In this document: positions 41,248 through 50,409 of the stretch, piece after piece
Layout of the letters: every line of letters starts with the position of its first letter
How positions within the stretch are numbered: the stretch's first letter is position 1
Assembly (NCBI RefSeq): GCF_007004545.3
Contig: NZ_CP045503.2
Coordinates: 1,334,501-1,398,500 of the forward strand
Reading direction: 5' to 3'
DNA: 64,000 nt
From: Shewanella eurypsychrophilus
Lineage (GTDB): Bacteria > Pseudomonadota > Gammaproteobacteria > Enterobacterales > Shewanellaceae
The notes under the pieces: model-generated
What the model was told of the DNA's origin: nothing
Seen by the model: only the letters and a program-made list of their open reading frames with translations
The model's database searches: none
Program-made: the position numbers and the translations under genes

Positions 41248-41310
41248 CTCGCAGCCGCATCCACACTGTGTGTTTTACAGAAAGGGGCATCTTCAACTCG
41301 AGCGAAGTAT

Positions 41311-41428
41311 CACCACGGAGCGCTTCGCTTCCACGAAGAACACGGAGGTAAAGATTGAGCTAAAAGTTGAGAGTTGCAAAGACTTTAGCTGTTGCCTTTC
41401 TCCGTGTCCTCTGTGTTCTCCGTGGTGA
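41311..41428. repeat. CACGGAG-type long inverted repeat
   Basis: Left arm begins CACCACGGAG (41311-41320) and ends AACACGGAGG (41339-41348). Right arm has CTCCGTGTCCTCTGTG and ends CTCCGTGGTG (41419-41428). The outer 10 bp are perfectly complementary. Similar CACGGAG repeats are scattered in many proteobacterial genomes. Confidence 0.75.
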
Positions 41429-41480
41429 ATCGCTTTTGTTAAGTTTTAAAATATCTGTTGAGTTAGGCCGAATGCTCTAG

Positions 41481-42090
41481 CACGCTTTGTCCAAAAGTGA
41501 GTTACGAACTGTGAACACAAATTGTGAACACAAATCGAAGATAAAAAATTCAGGTGTAGATGCAGCTGAGAGCTTCGATGACATGGATGTCATCGCAGAG
41601 ACTACAGGGATTGTACTTGCGGCGGCTCGCAGAGGTATCTGCACATTAGCCTGCTGCAGGCAATAGATAACAATGAAGTCATGCTTACCAGATAATAACC
41701 AAATACCGAATTAGCCCAATGAACCCACAATAGATATTTCAGAAACTTGTTATCCGACAAGTAAACACGTTTTTGTCCAAAAGTGAGCTACAGTCAGTAA
41801 AACTCCAATCGAAGAAACAAATAAGCAGGTGTGAACGCGGCTGTGACTTTCGACATCAGGGCCTAAAATGTTCCATACATTTTACCGTCCATGGTGGTCA
41901 GATGCTGTCGTAGAGCCTATAGGGACTTTTTCGTTGATAGATGGGGCGGCGTGTCGCAGAAGTGTTTGCACTTTTAGCGAGCCGCAGGCTGTAGATAAAA
42001 ATTGCGCTCTGGCATTCGACATGAAATCAAATACCAGCTCAGCTCAATGAATCCAATTTAAGAGGATGTTTGCAACTTGCGATCCGGCAA
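41481..42090. repeat. Two tandem copies of a degenerate ~285-bp unit
   Basis: CACGCTTTGTCCAAAAGTGAG at 41481 recurs as CACGTTTTTGTCCAAAAGTGAG at 41766, setting a period near 285 bp. Within each unit are an AATCGAAGA segment, a GCAGAG/GTAGAG...TAT/TACAGGGA segment, a CTGCAGGCA/CCGCAGGCT...TAGATAA segment, and a closing CCGACAAG/CCGGCAAG segment. The region at 1-502 holds a third, more diverged copy. Confidence 0.65.
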
Positions 42091-42091
42091 G

Positions 42092-43354
42092 TTACGTCTT
42101 TGCACCATAAAGCCCACTCTGTGGGTGTGGTACATCAGATTGAGAATCACTCGACTCATTCCTAGTTTCAGAACCTTCAGTCTCAAAAGGTTCTGCCTTC
42201 TTGCTGATTTTCTGTGCCTGCAAGATGACAAATTTACCGTTTGACTCAACTGTGGTGCAGTTTTTAAAGATACGCTGCAATTTCACGTGATAAGCCAGGT
42301 GACGGTTACCGACGACATGTAAGATGCCGCCATTTTTCAGTGCACGCCATGATTGGAGAAACATCTGCCAGGCGATATGGTCGGTAATGGCTTCACCTTG
42401 ATGAAAAGGTGGGTTACACAGAATCAGATCCGGGCGTACGCCTTCGTTTAAATGGGTCAGGCAATCGTCCCAGCTAAAGGTAGCTTGTTCGCCAGCTAAA
42501 TCTGGAGTCTCTAAATTATTGAGTTGCCAGTTTTGTCTTGCCGATTCTACCGCCATCTCTGAATCATCGATAAAATGGATATAAGCTTCTGGATATTTTT
42601 GCTTAGCATGTAGACCCAATACACCATTGCCACAGCCTAAATCGATGATCGACTTGAAATCGCCTTTGGGCATGTTGTCGAGCATGATGCGGGCGCCAAT
42701 ATCAAGTTTGCTGGCGGCGAAGACATTACTCAGGTTGCTAATCTCTAGCTTTAATTCAGGAATCGTCCAACTAACGCTCTTGGGAGCACTGCGGGCTTGA
42801 CCATCACTCACACAAGTGATCACTCGGGTCTTCTTCCAAGTTAGGCTGGCACTTGCAGGGCCCAAGTTTTTCGCTAACACTTCCAATAAGGACTTATTAA
42901 TTGATTTTGCCTTTGCACCAATAAGCACTTGAGTACCTGCTGGTAGCACTTGTGATAAGCGGCTAAGCTGATGGGCGAAATAAGTCAGGTTTTTTGGCAG
43001 TTTCATTAATACCAGCTCAACAGATGTCGGTATGTTTTCACGACTGTTAATCCATTGAATATTGTCATTGCTGAGCTTGTTATTGGCTAGGTTTTGTAAG
43101 GTGCCTAACTGACTGGTTTTAGCGTCTGTTTCTAATAGTAGCGGCCATTGTTTATCGATAGAGATAAGGCTAGTTGCAAGCGCGCCAAAATTATCATTGA
43201 TAATAGCAGTACTTACCGCAGCTTGTTCTGTGTCAATTAAGTGTTTGATCAGGTGTTCGTCAGCAGCATCCCATGCCTGTAAATTAGATTCCTGATTGCT
43301 AGGATAACGATGTAATTCAAGTTCGATATCTGCCACTGTAAATTGAGTTGTCAT
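42092..43354 (-). CDS. rlmG: 23S rRNA (guanine(1835)-N(2))-methyltransferase RlmG
   Basis: A 420-residue SAM-dependent methyltransferase with tandem Rossmann-like domains, the first degenerate. The SAM motif [17 protein letters not shown] is near residue 236 and the catalytic motif [11 protein letters not shown] near 313. The N-terminus [22 protein letters not shown] is typical of RlmG/RsmC. It is about 40 residues longer than E. coli RlmG (378), with a polar tail rich in Ser, Glu and Asp whose end adjoins the repeat DNA. Confidence 0.92.
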   Translation of the reverse strand: MTTQFTVADIELELHRYPSNQESNLQAWDAADEHLIKHLIDTEQAAVSTAIINDNFGALATSLISIDKQWPLLLETDAKTSQLGTLQNLANNKLSNDNIQWINSRENIPTSVELVLMKLPKNLTYFAHQLSRLSQVLPAGTQVLIGAKAKSINKSLLEVLAKNLGPASASLTWKKTRVITCVSDGQARSAPKSVSWTIPELKLEISNLSNVFAASKLDIGARIMLDNMPKGDFKSIIDLGCGNGVLGLHAKQKYPEAYIHFIDDSEMAVESARQNWQLNNLETPDLAGEQATFSWDDCLTHLNEGVRPDLILCNPPFHQGEAITDHIAWQMFLQSWRALKNGGILHVVGNRHLAYHVKLQRIFKNCTTVESNGKFVILQAQKISKKAEPFETEGSETRNESSDSQSDVPHPQSGLYGAKT

Positions 43355-43470
43355 AAGTCAAACTGCGCCAATAAAATGAGGGCGCATATTATCGCAGATT
43401 TAGTGTTCAAGGTATATATGCTCAATGAGTGTCGCCTCGCAAAAATAACGGTTATATGAGCGGTGGTTTT

Positions 43471-44151
43471 ATGAGTGATGAGAATATGAAACAAAATAGT
43501 TTACGTCTAGATGGCGCTGATAAATTAGGCGGGGAAAGTCACGACTCTCAAGAACAGTCAGCTCGAGTGGGATCTTGTGGTGCTCCCTTAACACTGATTA
43601 GCCGCTATCTTAATGTCGACCAACAGCAGGCTCTGCTCAAGGAGGCCGTCAAGTATCCATTTGAGTCACCTGAAATTGAGGTGTATGGCAAGCGGCATAA
43701 AATTCCCCGTTCTCAAGCATGGTTTGCTGATATCAATTGTGACACATTTTATTCAGGTCTATTGGTTAAAGCACTGCCATGGCCCAAGTATGCAGATAAA
43801 TTAAGGGCGAAGTTAACAAGAGACTTTAATTTGTTATCTAATGGCGTTTTAGTTAATCGCTATGCCGATGGTACTGAGTCTATGGGCTGGCACAGTGATA
43901 ATGAGCCTGAATTTGCTGCAGGGAGTGATATCGCCTCGATTACACTTGGCGCGAGCAGGGACTTTGTGATTAGAAATAAACTTACCCATGAAAAGTTCTC
44001 GTTCACACTTAAGTCGGGAGATTTACTGCTTATGCACTGGCCGATGCAGGAGGGGTGGGAGCATGCGTTGCCTAAACGTATGAAGGTTACTGAGGCGAGA
44101 ATTAACTATACCTTTAGACAAGTCACAGCTAATTATTTTGGATCAAACTAG
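43471..44151 (+). CDS. alkB: AlkB-like 2OG-Fe(II) DNA repair dioxygenase
   Basis: A roughly 226-residue Fe(II)/2-oxoglutarate dioxygenase that probably removes alkyl groups from DNA bases. The metal ligands are the HxD in MGWHSDNEP and the His in WEHALPKR; the 2OG-binding Arg lies in RINYTFR. NRYADGTESMG fits the ALKBH2/3-like branch, often called AlkB2 in bacteria. The start is uncertain: GTG at 43429 and ATGs at 43456 and 43471 are all in frame; I prefer 43471 for the GGTGG upstream, and the conserved domain starts well after. Confidence 0.88.
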   Translation: MSDENMKQNSLRLDGADKLGGESHDSQEQSARVGSCGAPLTLISRYLNVDQQQALLKEAVKYPFESPEIEVYGKRHKIPRSQAWFADINCDTFYSGLLVKALPWPKYADKLRAKLTRDFNLLSNGVLVNRYADGTESMGWHSDNEPEFAAGSDIASITLGASRDFVIRNKLTHEKFSFTLKSGDLLLMHWPMQEGWEHALPKRMKVTEARINYTFRQVTANYFGSN

Positions 44152-44282
44152 CGTATTGAAGATGTTTTATTTGTTCTTATAGATCTTGAACGAAAAGTGA
44201 CAAATATGTGGCAATCATTGATCTTTGGTAGCTAAGGTATTAATCTGCCGCCATCGCATTTTGCTTGTTTGAGAGTATTCTG

Positions 44283-44582
44283 ATGTCAGTAGAGCAACTC
44301 ATTACCGAAAAACTCACCGCAGCCCTGTCGCCTAGCCACCTAGAAGTGATCAACGAGAGTAACAATCACCATGTGCCTCCGAATTCAGAGACACACTTTA
44401 AGGTGATTATTACCAGCTCGGCTTTTGAGGGTAAACGCTTACTTGGCAGACACCGATCTGTTAATGAAGCGTTAGCCGATGAATTCGCTAATGGCTTGCA
44501 TGCGTTATCTATGCACACGTTCACTCCCGAAGAGTGGAGTACAGAATCAAATGTTCCCGACTCACCAAAGTGCAAAGGCTAG
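44283..44582 (+). CDS. bolA: BolA family protein
   Basis: A 99-residue BolA protein, a partner of monothiol glutaredoxin in Fe-S trafficking and a morphology and stress regulator. The class II KH-like fold has SETHFKVIITSSAFEGKRLLGRH, then HALSMHTFTPEEW. The C-terminal SPKCKG resembles the SPPCRG of E. coli BolA. I chose ATG at 44283; GAGAG lies upstream. The stop codon lies inside a 7-bp periodic repeat. Confidence 0.92.
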   Translation: MSVEQLITEKLTAALSPSHLEVINESNNHHVPPNSETHFKVIITSSAFEGKRLLGRHRSVNEALADEFANGLHALSMHTFTPEEWSTESNVPDSPKCKG

Positions 44583-44606
44583 AAGCTAAACCCTAGAAGG
44601 TAAGCA
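44579..44606 (+). repeat. 7-bp periodic sequence overlapping the bolA stop
   Basis: CTAGAAG, CTAAACC, CTAGAAG and GTAAGCA follow one another in a strict 7-base phase. The TAG stop of bolA is part of the first unit. Same CTAG/CTAA core as the rseB-rseC and pdxJ-acpS repeats. Confidence 0.7.
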
Positions 44607-44615
44607 ACGGCTAAA

Positions 44616-44645
44616 TGTGGGACTCTCTATGGAATGAGTCCCACA
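44616..44645 (+). terminator. Hairpin after bolA
   Basis: A perfect 10-bp stem TGTGGGACTC / GAGTCCCACA with a 10-base loop. Only a weak T-rich stretch follows, so termination may be partial. Confidence 0.6.
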
Positions 44646-44704
44646 ATCTTTGAATTAATAAATTACCCCCTGTCCACTTAACCAGGGTCATATCATTCTT
44701 ACCA

Positions 44705-44732
44705 CCTAGATCCTAGAATCTAAAACCTAGTC
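44705..44732 (+). repeat. 7-bp periodic CTAG repeat upstream of the TRAP genes
   Basis: CCTAGAT, CCTAGAA, TCTAAAA and CCTAGTC in exact 7-base phase. It ends 99 bp before the small TRAP permease gene. Confidence 0.7.
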
Positions 44733-44830
44733 CCTTCTTTCCATATCCCTTTTTATCATCACAAGCTTTTGTTTATCTATCGCGACAATTCTGTTATCAA
44801 TATGTTACGTGCGCTTTGTGTTGAGAATGG

Positions 44831-45367
44831 ATGAACCAACTAGAGAAGTTAACCGAGTTGATGGGCAGAGGGGTCAGCTGGTGTACATTATTTATCGTAT
44901 TGATGACGTTAACCGTTGTCGTACTTCGCTACGTGTTTAATACAGGGGCGACAGCATTACAAGAGTCTGCCTTATATCTGCATGGCGCCGTGTTTACCAT
45001 GGCCGCAGGCTACACCCTTAAGCATGATGGCCATGTTAGAGTCGATATTTTCTATCGTCGTTTCAGTATTCGTGCTCGCCATTGGGTCGATTTTCTCGGT
45101 ACGCTACTGCTGTTGATGCCTGTTTGCCTCTTTATTCTCTATTCAAGTTACGATTATGTTTTAGCATCCTGGCGAGTCGGGGAAAGCTCAGTCGAAGCTG
45201 GTGGCTTAGCCCATGTGTATCTGCAGAAGAGTTTGCTGCTCTTGTTGGTCGTCAGTCTATTGCTTCAAGGGACCGTTGAACTGGTACGCCACGGTGTCGC
45301 CCTGTTTAACAGTGATGACTGTGATTCTGTGAGTGGGAAAGACGGCAAGCCCGGAGGGGATCAATAG
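44831..45367 (+). CDS. TRAP transporter small permease (DctQ type)
   Basis: A 178-residue inner-membrane protein with four helices. The pattern is that of DctQ: an early VVLRYVFNTGATALQESALYLHG and then DGHVRVDIFYRRFSIRARHWVDFLG. It partners the large permease in a Na+-driven uptake system. Its stop overlaps the start of the next gene by one base. Confidence 0.92.
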   Translation: MNQLEKLTELMGRGVSWCTLFIVLMTLTVVVLRYVFNTGATALQESALYLHGAVFTMAAGYTLKHDGHVRVDIFYRRFSIRARHWVDFLGTLLLLMPVCLFILYSSYDYVLASWRVGESSVEAGGLAHVYLQKSLLLLLVVSLLLQGTVELVRHGVALFNSDDCDSVSGKDGKPGGDQ

Positions 45368-46731
45368 TGGCTATTGTGCTTTTTATTGTCGTTTGCTTGG
45401 TCTTGATGCTTGGCTACCCGGTGGCACTGACATTAGCCGGGATCGCGCTACTCTTCGCCGGGGTCAGTTCGCTCTTCGGCGTCTTCGACACTAGCCTGCT
45501 CGGCGTCCTGCCTAACAGACTTTACGGGGTACTCAATAACCCTATTTTGATGGCAGTACCTTTATTTGTATTTATGGGGGTCGTGCTGGAAAAGTCGAAG
45601 ATTGCTGAGCAGTTACTGACTAGCATGGCCGAGCTATTTGGTCGTTTCCGTGGTGGGCTCATCTTTAGCGTGTTTTTTGTCGGCATGCTGCTGGCCGCCA
45701 GCACAGGCATTGTCGGCGCGACGGTGGTGACAATGGGTTTGATGTCGCTACCTGTTTTATTAAAGCGGGGCTATGACCCGGCATTTAGTGCTGGGGCTAT
45801 CTGTGCTACCGGCACGCTTGGTCAAATAATTCCCCCTTCGATTGCCTTGGTTTTACTTGGGGATGTGCTTTCAAATGCCTATCAGCAGGCACAACTACAG
45901 ATGGGGATTTTTAGTCCTAAATCTGTCTCGGTTGGCGATCTTTTTGCTGGAGCCTTAGTGCCTGGCTTGTTGTTACTGGCGCTTTATTGTCTCTATACAT
46001 TAGTGCTTATTCGTTTTAAGCCTGAACAATTTCCTGAGCCTTCAGAACCCAAGCAACTCGATATCCAATTTCTATTGCAAACTCTGAGTGCGTTAGTTCC
46101 ACCACTATTACTCATCTTTATGGTACTAGGTTCTATCTTATTTGGGATTGCGACACCGACAGAAGCAGCCTCTGTCGGGGCTTTTGGTGCATTGGTTATC
46201 GCTCTTGTGAAGCGTCAGCTCTCCCTCGCTATCTTAAAAGAGGTGATGCTTAACACCACTAAAGTGACTTCTATGGTGTTCTTAATTTTAATCGGTGCTT
46301 CAATTTTTTCGCTGGTATTTCGAGGCTTAGGTGGTGAAGTGTTAATTCATCAGTTATTTGAAAATATGCCGGGCGGCGTTATTGGCGCGACATTACTGGT
46401 CATGTTAGTGATCTTCCTTTTAGGTTTTATCTTAGATTTCATTGAGATCACTTTTGTGGTGGTGCCTTTAGTGGCGCCAATATTATTGACTATGGGGTTA
46501 GACCCCATATGGCTTGGCATCATGATTGCGGTGAATTTACAGACATCGTTTTTGACTCCACCTTTTGGTTTTGCGCTGTTTTATCTCAGAGGCGTCAGCA
46601 AAGACTGGGTGACGAGTGGTCAAATATATCGTGGGGTGATCCCGTTTGTGTTGATACAGCTGTTTTTGATGCTGGTCTTGAGTATATGGCCAGCTTTAGT
46701 GACCTGGTTACCCGATGCCATCTATCGATAA
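45367..46731 (+). CDS. TRAP transporter large permease (DctM type)
   Basis: A 454-residue membrane protein with about 12 helices forming the transport channel. AASTGIVGATVVTMGLMSLPVLL and GTLGQIIPPSIALVLLGDVL are the DctM signatures, with a second half containing GIATPTEAASVGAFGAL and DFIEITFVVVPLVAPIL. The start is GTG. It is slightly longer than typical DctM (about 430), with a longer cytoplasmic loop around residues 170-225. Confidence 0.94.
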   Translation: MAIVLFIVVCLVLMLGYPVALTLAGIALLFAGVSSLFGVFDTSLLGVLPNRLYGVLNNPILMAVPLFVFMGVVLEKSKIAEQLLTSMAELFGRFRGGLIFSVFFVGMLLAASTGIVGATVVTMGLMSLPVLLKRGYDPAFSAGAICATGTLGQIIPPSIALVLLGDVLSNAYQQAQLQMGIFSPKSVSVGDLFAGALVPGLLLLALYCLYTLVLIRFKPEQFPEPSEPKQLDIQFLLQTLSALVPPLLLIFMVLGSILFGIATPTEAASVGAFGALVIALVKRQLSLAILKEVMLNTTKVTSMVFLILIGASIFSLVFRGLGGEVLIHQLFENMPGGVIGATLLVMLVIFLLGFILDFIEITFVVVPLVAPILLTMGLDPIWLGIMIAVNLQTSFLTPPFGFALFYLRGVSKDWVTSGQIYRGVIPFVLIQLFLMLVLSIWPALVTWLPDAIYR

Positions 46732-46833
46732 GTTGAGCTTATCCTAGTTAGCTGTCTAGATGCTCATCATGACTAAATATCTATAGAAACAATTATTAGA
46801 GTGTTTATTGATTGTCAGATAAAGGAATAGGAT

Positions 46834-47925
46834 ATGAAAAACAAAGCGCTACTTATGATCTCTCTTGCTGGATTGCTTGTTTGGGGGTGCGGCGGAGAGA
46901 GAGAACAGGTTCAAGCCGCTAAGACTACTGAGGTTGATGCCATTGAATGGAAGTTGGTGACATCTTGGCCGAAGAATTTTCCGGGTCTTGGTATGGCGCC
47001 CGAACGCTTTGCGAAACTTGTGGATGAGATGTCAAATGGCAGGTTAAAAATTAAAGTATACGGCGCTGGTGAGCTGATGCCCGCGTTCGAGGTCTTCGAT
47101 GCCGTCAGTCAAGGTTCGGTGCAAATGGGGCATAGCGCCGCTTATTATTGGAAAGGTAAGACGCCAGCGGCGCAGTTTTTTACTTCGATCCCGTTTGGCC
47201 TTAATGCCCAAGAGATGAATGGTTGGTTGCATTATGGCGGTGGCATGCAGTTGTGGGAGGAGGTCTATGAGCCATTTGGGATCTTGCCCTTAGCTGGGGG
47301 GAATACCGGGGTACAGATGGGAGGCTGGTTTAATAAAGAGATAAACTCCATGGAAGATCTTAAGGGGCTGAAGATGCGACTGCCAGGTCTTGGGGGGGAG
47401 GTGTTAAAACGCGTAGGAGGCGTGCCTGTCACATTGCCAGGACGTGAGCTATATACTGCACTACAAACTGGGGCAATAGATGCGACCGAATGGGTGGGGC
47501 CATTTAACGATCTAGCCTTCGGCCTACACAAAGCGGCAAAGTTTTACTATTACCCTGGATGGCATGAGCCCGGAACTACCTTGGAGTTTATGATTAATAA
47601 AGACGCATTTTCAACGCTAAGTCCAGACCTACAATCAATCGTTAAAATTGCAGCCCGTGCTATCAACCAAGATATGTTGGATGAGTACACCACTCGCCAT
47701 GTCACGGCCCTCGAATCATTAATTAATGATCATCATGTCATTATTAAGCAATTCCCGGATGCTGTAATGAAGGAGTTAGCCAAAGTTTCAGAAGTCGTGA
47801 TCAGAGAGCAATCAAAGCAAGATAAAACCATGAAAAAAGTTTACGACGCGTATATGGAGTATCAAGTTGGGGTAAGAAAATACCACCTGATCTCGGAAGA
47901 TGCTTATAGTAGGTTAAGGCAGTAG
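46834..47925 (+). CDS. TRAP transporter substrate-binding lipoprotein (TakP/LacP-like)
   Basis: A 363-residue periplasmic binding protein. The N-terminus ends in a lipobox (LLVWGC), so it is probably a lipoprotein rather than a freely diffusing binding protein. WKLVTSWPKNFPGLGMAPERF opens the mature fold; GRELYTALQTGAIDATEWVG and YYYPGWHEPG closely resemble the keto-acid/lactate-binding TakP-LacP group. A monocarboxylate 2-oxoacid or lactate is therefore the likely ligand, not sialic acid or a dicarboxylate. This is inferred from remembered similarity. It lies 102 bp after the large permease. Confidence 0.88.
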   Translation: MKNKALLMISLAGLLVWGCGGEREQVQAAKTTEVDAIEWKLVTSWPKNFPGLGMAPERFAKLVDEMSNGRLKIKVYGAGELMPAFEVFDAVSQGSVQMGHSAAYYWKGKTPAAQFFTSIPFGLNAQEMNGWLHYGGGMQLWEEVYEPFGILPLAGGNTGVQMGGWFNKEINSMEDLKGLKMRLPGLGGEVLKRVGGVPVTLPGRELYTALQTGAIDATEWVGPFNDLAFGLHKAAKFYYYPGWHEPGTTLEFMINKDAFSTLSPDLQSIVKIAARAINQDMLDEYTTRHVTALESLINDHHVIIKQFPDAVMKELAKVSEVVIREQSKQDKTMKKVYDAYMEYQVGVRKYHLISEDAYSRLRQ

Positions 47926-47945
47926 TTCTAATTCAGGAGAAGAAA

Positions 47946-48011
47946 ATGAGCAAGACACTAGTCTTGTTCAGACTCATATATGTTTTTTCGTACTACCGAG
48001 ACTGCTCATAG
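47946..48011 (+). CDS. Possible 21-codon small ORF
   Basis: ATG at 47946 has AGGAG six bases upstream, an excellent ribosome site, and encodes MSKTLVLFRLIYVFSYYRDC plus Ser before TAG. The peptide is hydrophobic in its middle. An inverted repeat, CAAGAC and GTCTTG around ACTA, lies within the coding part. It may be a leader peptide for luxS, a small membrane peptide or chance. Confidence 0.3.
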   Translation: MSKTLVLFRLIYVFSYYRDCS

Positions 48012-48101
48012 TGTCATCGGCTTATGTTAAAATACCAAAAAACAAAAATAGGCCAATGCCATTAAGGCCTAATCAATACCCAACAAACTTGGAGAGTAGA
48101 G

Positions 48102-48611
48102 ATGCCATTATTAGATAGCTTCACCGTGGATCATACCCGTATGCACGCTCCAGCTGTGCGCGTAGCTAAGACCATGAAGACGCCTAGCGGTGATACCATC
48201 ACAGTGTTTGATCTGCGTTTTTGCGCACCGAACAAAGATATATTAAGTGAAAAGGGCATCCATACATTAGAGCACCTTTATGCTGGGTTTATGCGTGATC
48301 ATTTGAATGGCAGTTCTGTAGAAATTATTGATATTTCTCCAATGGGATGTCGCACTGGCTTTTATATGAGCTTGATTGGGACGCCTGCAGAAGCCGAAGT
48401 CGCAGAAGCCTGGTTAGCTGCGATGAACGATGTACTTAAGGTTGCAGAGCAGTCAGAGATCCCAGAGCTTAATGAATATCAATGTGGTACCTACGATATG
48501 CATTCACTAGAGCAAGCAAAAGGTATTGCGCGTACCATTATTGGGTCTGGGATCAGTGTTAATAAGAACGATGATCTTAAACTTAGCGACGACATCTTGA
48601 AAGGACTCTAA
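48102..48611 (+). CDS. luxS: S-ribosylhomocysteine lyase
   Basis: A 169-residue metalloenzyme that splits S-ribosylhomocysteine to homocysteine and DPD, the precursor of autoinducer-2. The metal ligands are His54 and His58 in [11 protein letters not shown] and the Cys in [11 protein letters not shown]; the catalytic Cys is in [16 protein letters not shown] precedes the start. A strong terminator follows. Confidence 0.97.
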   Translation: MPLLDSFTVDHTRMHAPAVRVAKTMKTPSGDTITVFDLRFCAPNKDILSEKGIHTLEHLYAGFMRDHLNGSSVEIIDISPMGCRTGFYMSLIGTPAEAEVAEAWLAAMNDVLKVAEQSEIPELNEYQCGTYDMHSLEQAKGIARTIIGSGISVNKNDDLKLSDDILKGL

Positions 48612-48628
48612 ACAGGTCTAATTGATAA

Positions 48629-48652
48629 AAAAACGGCTGCGGCCGTTTTTTT
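48629..48652 (+). terminator. Terminator of luxS
   Basis: A 7-bp stem AAACGGC / GCCGTTT with a TGCG loop and seven T in the U-tract, 20 bp after the stop. Confidence 0.92.
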
Positions 48653-49074
48653 GTTTAAGGCTTTTGCCTATAAAACACTCCGCTAGATGCCTATGGTAGC
48701 TTAAAAAGTAGTCACTTAAAAAGGCGTTATTTTTTAGTTGCTTAAATTAATACTTATGTAGCAATGATATTGTAATGTGTGAATATCCTTGCTAGACAAG
48801 GGGGTTAATTGCATTAGAAGGCGCTGAATCTAAATTATTCACTAAAATGTGAGCCATGGCTTACTTTCAAAAAGTCACAATCCTTTTAAAACACTCACAT
48901 TTCCCATGGCGATAGCGTGATATTTACGGTAAAATGCGCGCGAACAGCGTGATTACGATCGCATTTTAGTGATAAATCTGCGCTAGCTCATTGAGATGAG
49001 CTATGTTTTAAACCTGTCGTACTAAGCAGGAACGCGGCGCATTATCTTTCCTTCATAACGTAGTGCTTGTGGAT
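48653..49074. promoter_or_regulatory. Upstream region of the nqr operon
   Basis: About 420 bp with no gene. The nqr promoter should lie here. Visible structure: AAATGTGAG near 48845 and CTCACATTT near 48894 form an inverted pair, and CTTGCTAGACAAGG near 48788 is a small hairpin. I cannot place the promoter with certainty. Confidence 0.45.
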
Positions 49075-50409
49075 ATGATTACAATAAAGAAAGGATTGGA
49101 CCTGCCTATAGCAGGCGGACCAGAGCAAGTTGTCCATGATGGCTCAGCCATCAAACGTGTAGCTACTTTGGGTGAAGAGTATATTGGCTTACGTCCTACC
49201 ATGAAAATTAAAGTGGGCGATAAAGTTAAAAAAGGTCAAGTTATCTTTGAAGATAAAAAGAACCTTGGAGTTAAATATACGGCTTTAGCCAGTGGCACAA
49301 TTTCAGAAGTCAACCGGGGCGCGCAACGTGTTCTGCAATCAGTCGTCATCGATGTTGAAGGGGAAGACAGTATCTCCTTTGCAAAGTATGGTGCTGCAGA
49401 ATTAGAATCGTTGGATTCGCAGCTAGTTCGAGACAACCTAATAGAATCAGGGTTGTGGACAGCATTGCGAACTCGTCCTTTCAGTAAAGCCCCAGCAGTA
49501 GATTCCCATGCTGCAGGCATCTTCGTTACCGCGATAGATACTCAACCTCTTGCTGCTGACCCTGAAGTGGTTATCGGTGAGCATAAAGAAGATTTTGCTA
49601 ACGGACTTAAGGTTCTTGCAAGATTGACTGAAGGTAAAGTTTACCTGTGTAAAGCACCTGGAGCCGATATTCCAGCTGCAAATGCACAAGTAGAAGAGTT
49701 TGCAGGTGCACATCCTGCAGGTCTAGCCGGTACACATATACATTTCCTTTTGTCAGCATCGGTTAACAGAACGGTTTGGCATGTGGGTTATCAAGATGTC
49801 ATCGCCATTGGTCAGCTATTTACTACCGGTGAGTTACACACTCAACGCGTAATCGCTATCGCTGGTCCCAAAGCGAGTAAACCAAGACTCGTTCGTACTC
49901 AGATAGGTGCTTCGATTGCAGAGTTAACTGCAAATGAAACCTTAGACGGTGACGTGCGTATTGTTTCTGGTTCAGTCTTGAGCGGTCGTATCGCAATAGG
50001 ACCGATTGCTTATCTAGGTCGTTTCCATCATCAAGTGTCACTGCTTGAAGAAGGTCGAGAGCAAGAGTTTATCGGTTGGGCTATGCCTGGCAAGGATAAG
50101 TTCTCTATTACTCGTGCTTTCTTAGGTCACTTGTCTCCTTCTCGTCTGTTTAATATGACGACAAGTACGGGTGGTTCAGACCGAGCTATGGTGCCAATTG
50201 GTAACTACGAGCGTGTGATGCCTCTTGATATTCTTCCAACTATGTTATTACGTGACCTAGTGTCAGGCGATACCGATGGTGCTGTCACATTAGGTGCACT
50301 CGAGTTGGACGAAGAAGATTTGGCACTGTGTACTTTCGTATGTCCGGGTAAGTATGATTATGCTACTTACTTACGTGACTGTTTAGATACGATTGTGAGG
50401 GAAGGCTAA
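49075..50409 (+). CDS. nqrA: Na+-NQR subunit A
   Basis: The 444-residue cytoplasmic subunit of the Na+-translocating NADH:quinone oxidoreductase, involved in quinone binding. The N-terminus [18 protein letters not shown] is the conserved start, so I chose ATG at 49075 over GTG four codons earlier. [24 protein letters not shown] and the C-terminal [18 protein letters not shown] are typical. It overlaps nqrB by one base; nqrABCDEF form one operon. Confidence 0.97.
   Translation: MITIKKGLDLPIAGGPEQVVHDGSAIKRVATLGEEYIGLRPTMKIKVGDKVKKGQVIFEDKKNLGVKYTALASGTISEVNRGAQRVLQSVVIDVEGEDSISFAKYGAAELESLDSQLVRDNLIESGLWTALRTRPFSKAPAVDSHAAGIFVTAIDTQPLAADPEVVIGEHKEDFANGLKVLARLTEGKVYLCKAPGADIPAANAQVEEFAGAHPAGLAGTHIHFLLSASVNRTVWHVGYQDVIAIGQLFTTGELHTQRVIAIAGPKASKPRLVRTQIGASIAELTANETLDGDVRIVSGSVLSGRIAIGPIAYLGRFHHQVSLLEEGREQEFIGWAMPGKDKFSITRAFLGHLSPSRLFNMTTSTGGSDRAMVPIGNYERVMPLDILPTMLLRDLVSGDTDGAVTLGALELDEEDLALCTFVCPGKYDYATYLRDCLDTIVREG

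Larger units (their letters stand above)
40754..42091. other. 1.3-kb gene-free, repeat-rich intergenic region
   Basis: No credible gene lies between acpS and rlmG. Short frames at 41125-41358 and 41868-42050 run through repeats and show no family features. Three repeat kinds are visible: a 106-bp element with 10-bp terminal inverted repeats and a second partial copy, a CACGGAG-type inverted repeat, and two tandem copies of a roughly 285-bp degenerate unit. Separate entries describe them. Confidence 0.75.

Noticed and set aside
41125..41358. 77-codon frame in the acpS-rlmG gap
   Set aside because: It crosses the 29-bp repeat and part of the CACGGAG repeat; its apparent protein is a by-product of repeats.
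41868..42050. 60-codon frame in the acpS-rlmG gap
   Set aside because: It lies wholly inside one of the tandem degenerate units and is not kept in the sister units.
40754..42091. Genomic island or prophage remnant
   Set aside because: No integrase, transposase, phage gene or tRNA border is visible; only short non-coding repeats.
46834..47925. Sialic-acid or C4-dicarboxylate binding protein (SiaP/DctP)
   Set aside because: The WVG...YYYPGWHEPG segments resemble the TakP/LacP group instead, and no sialic-acid or dicarboxylate genes are nearby.
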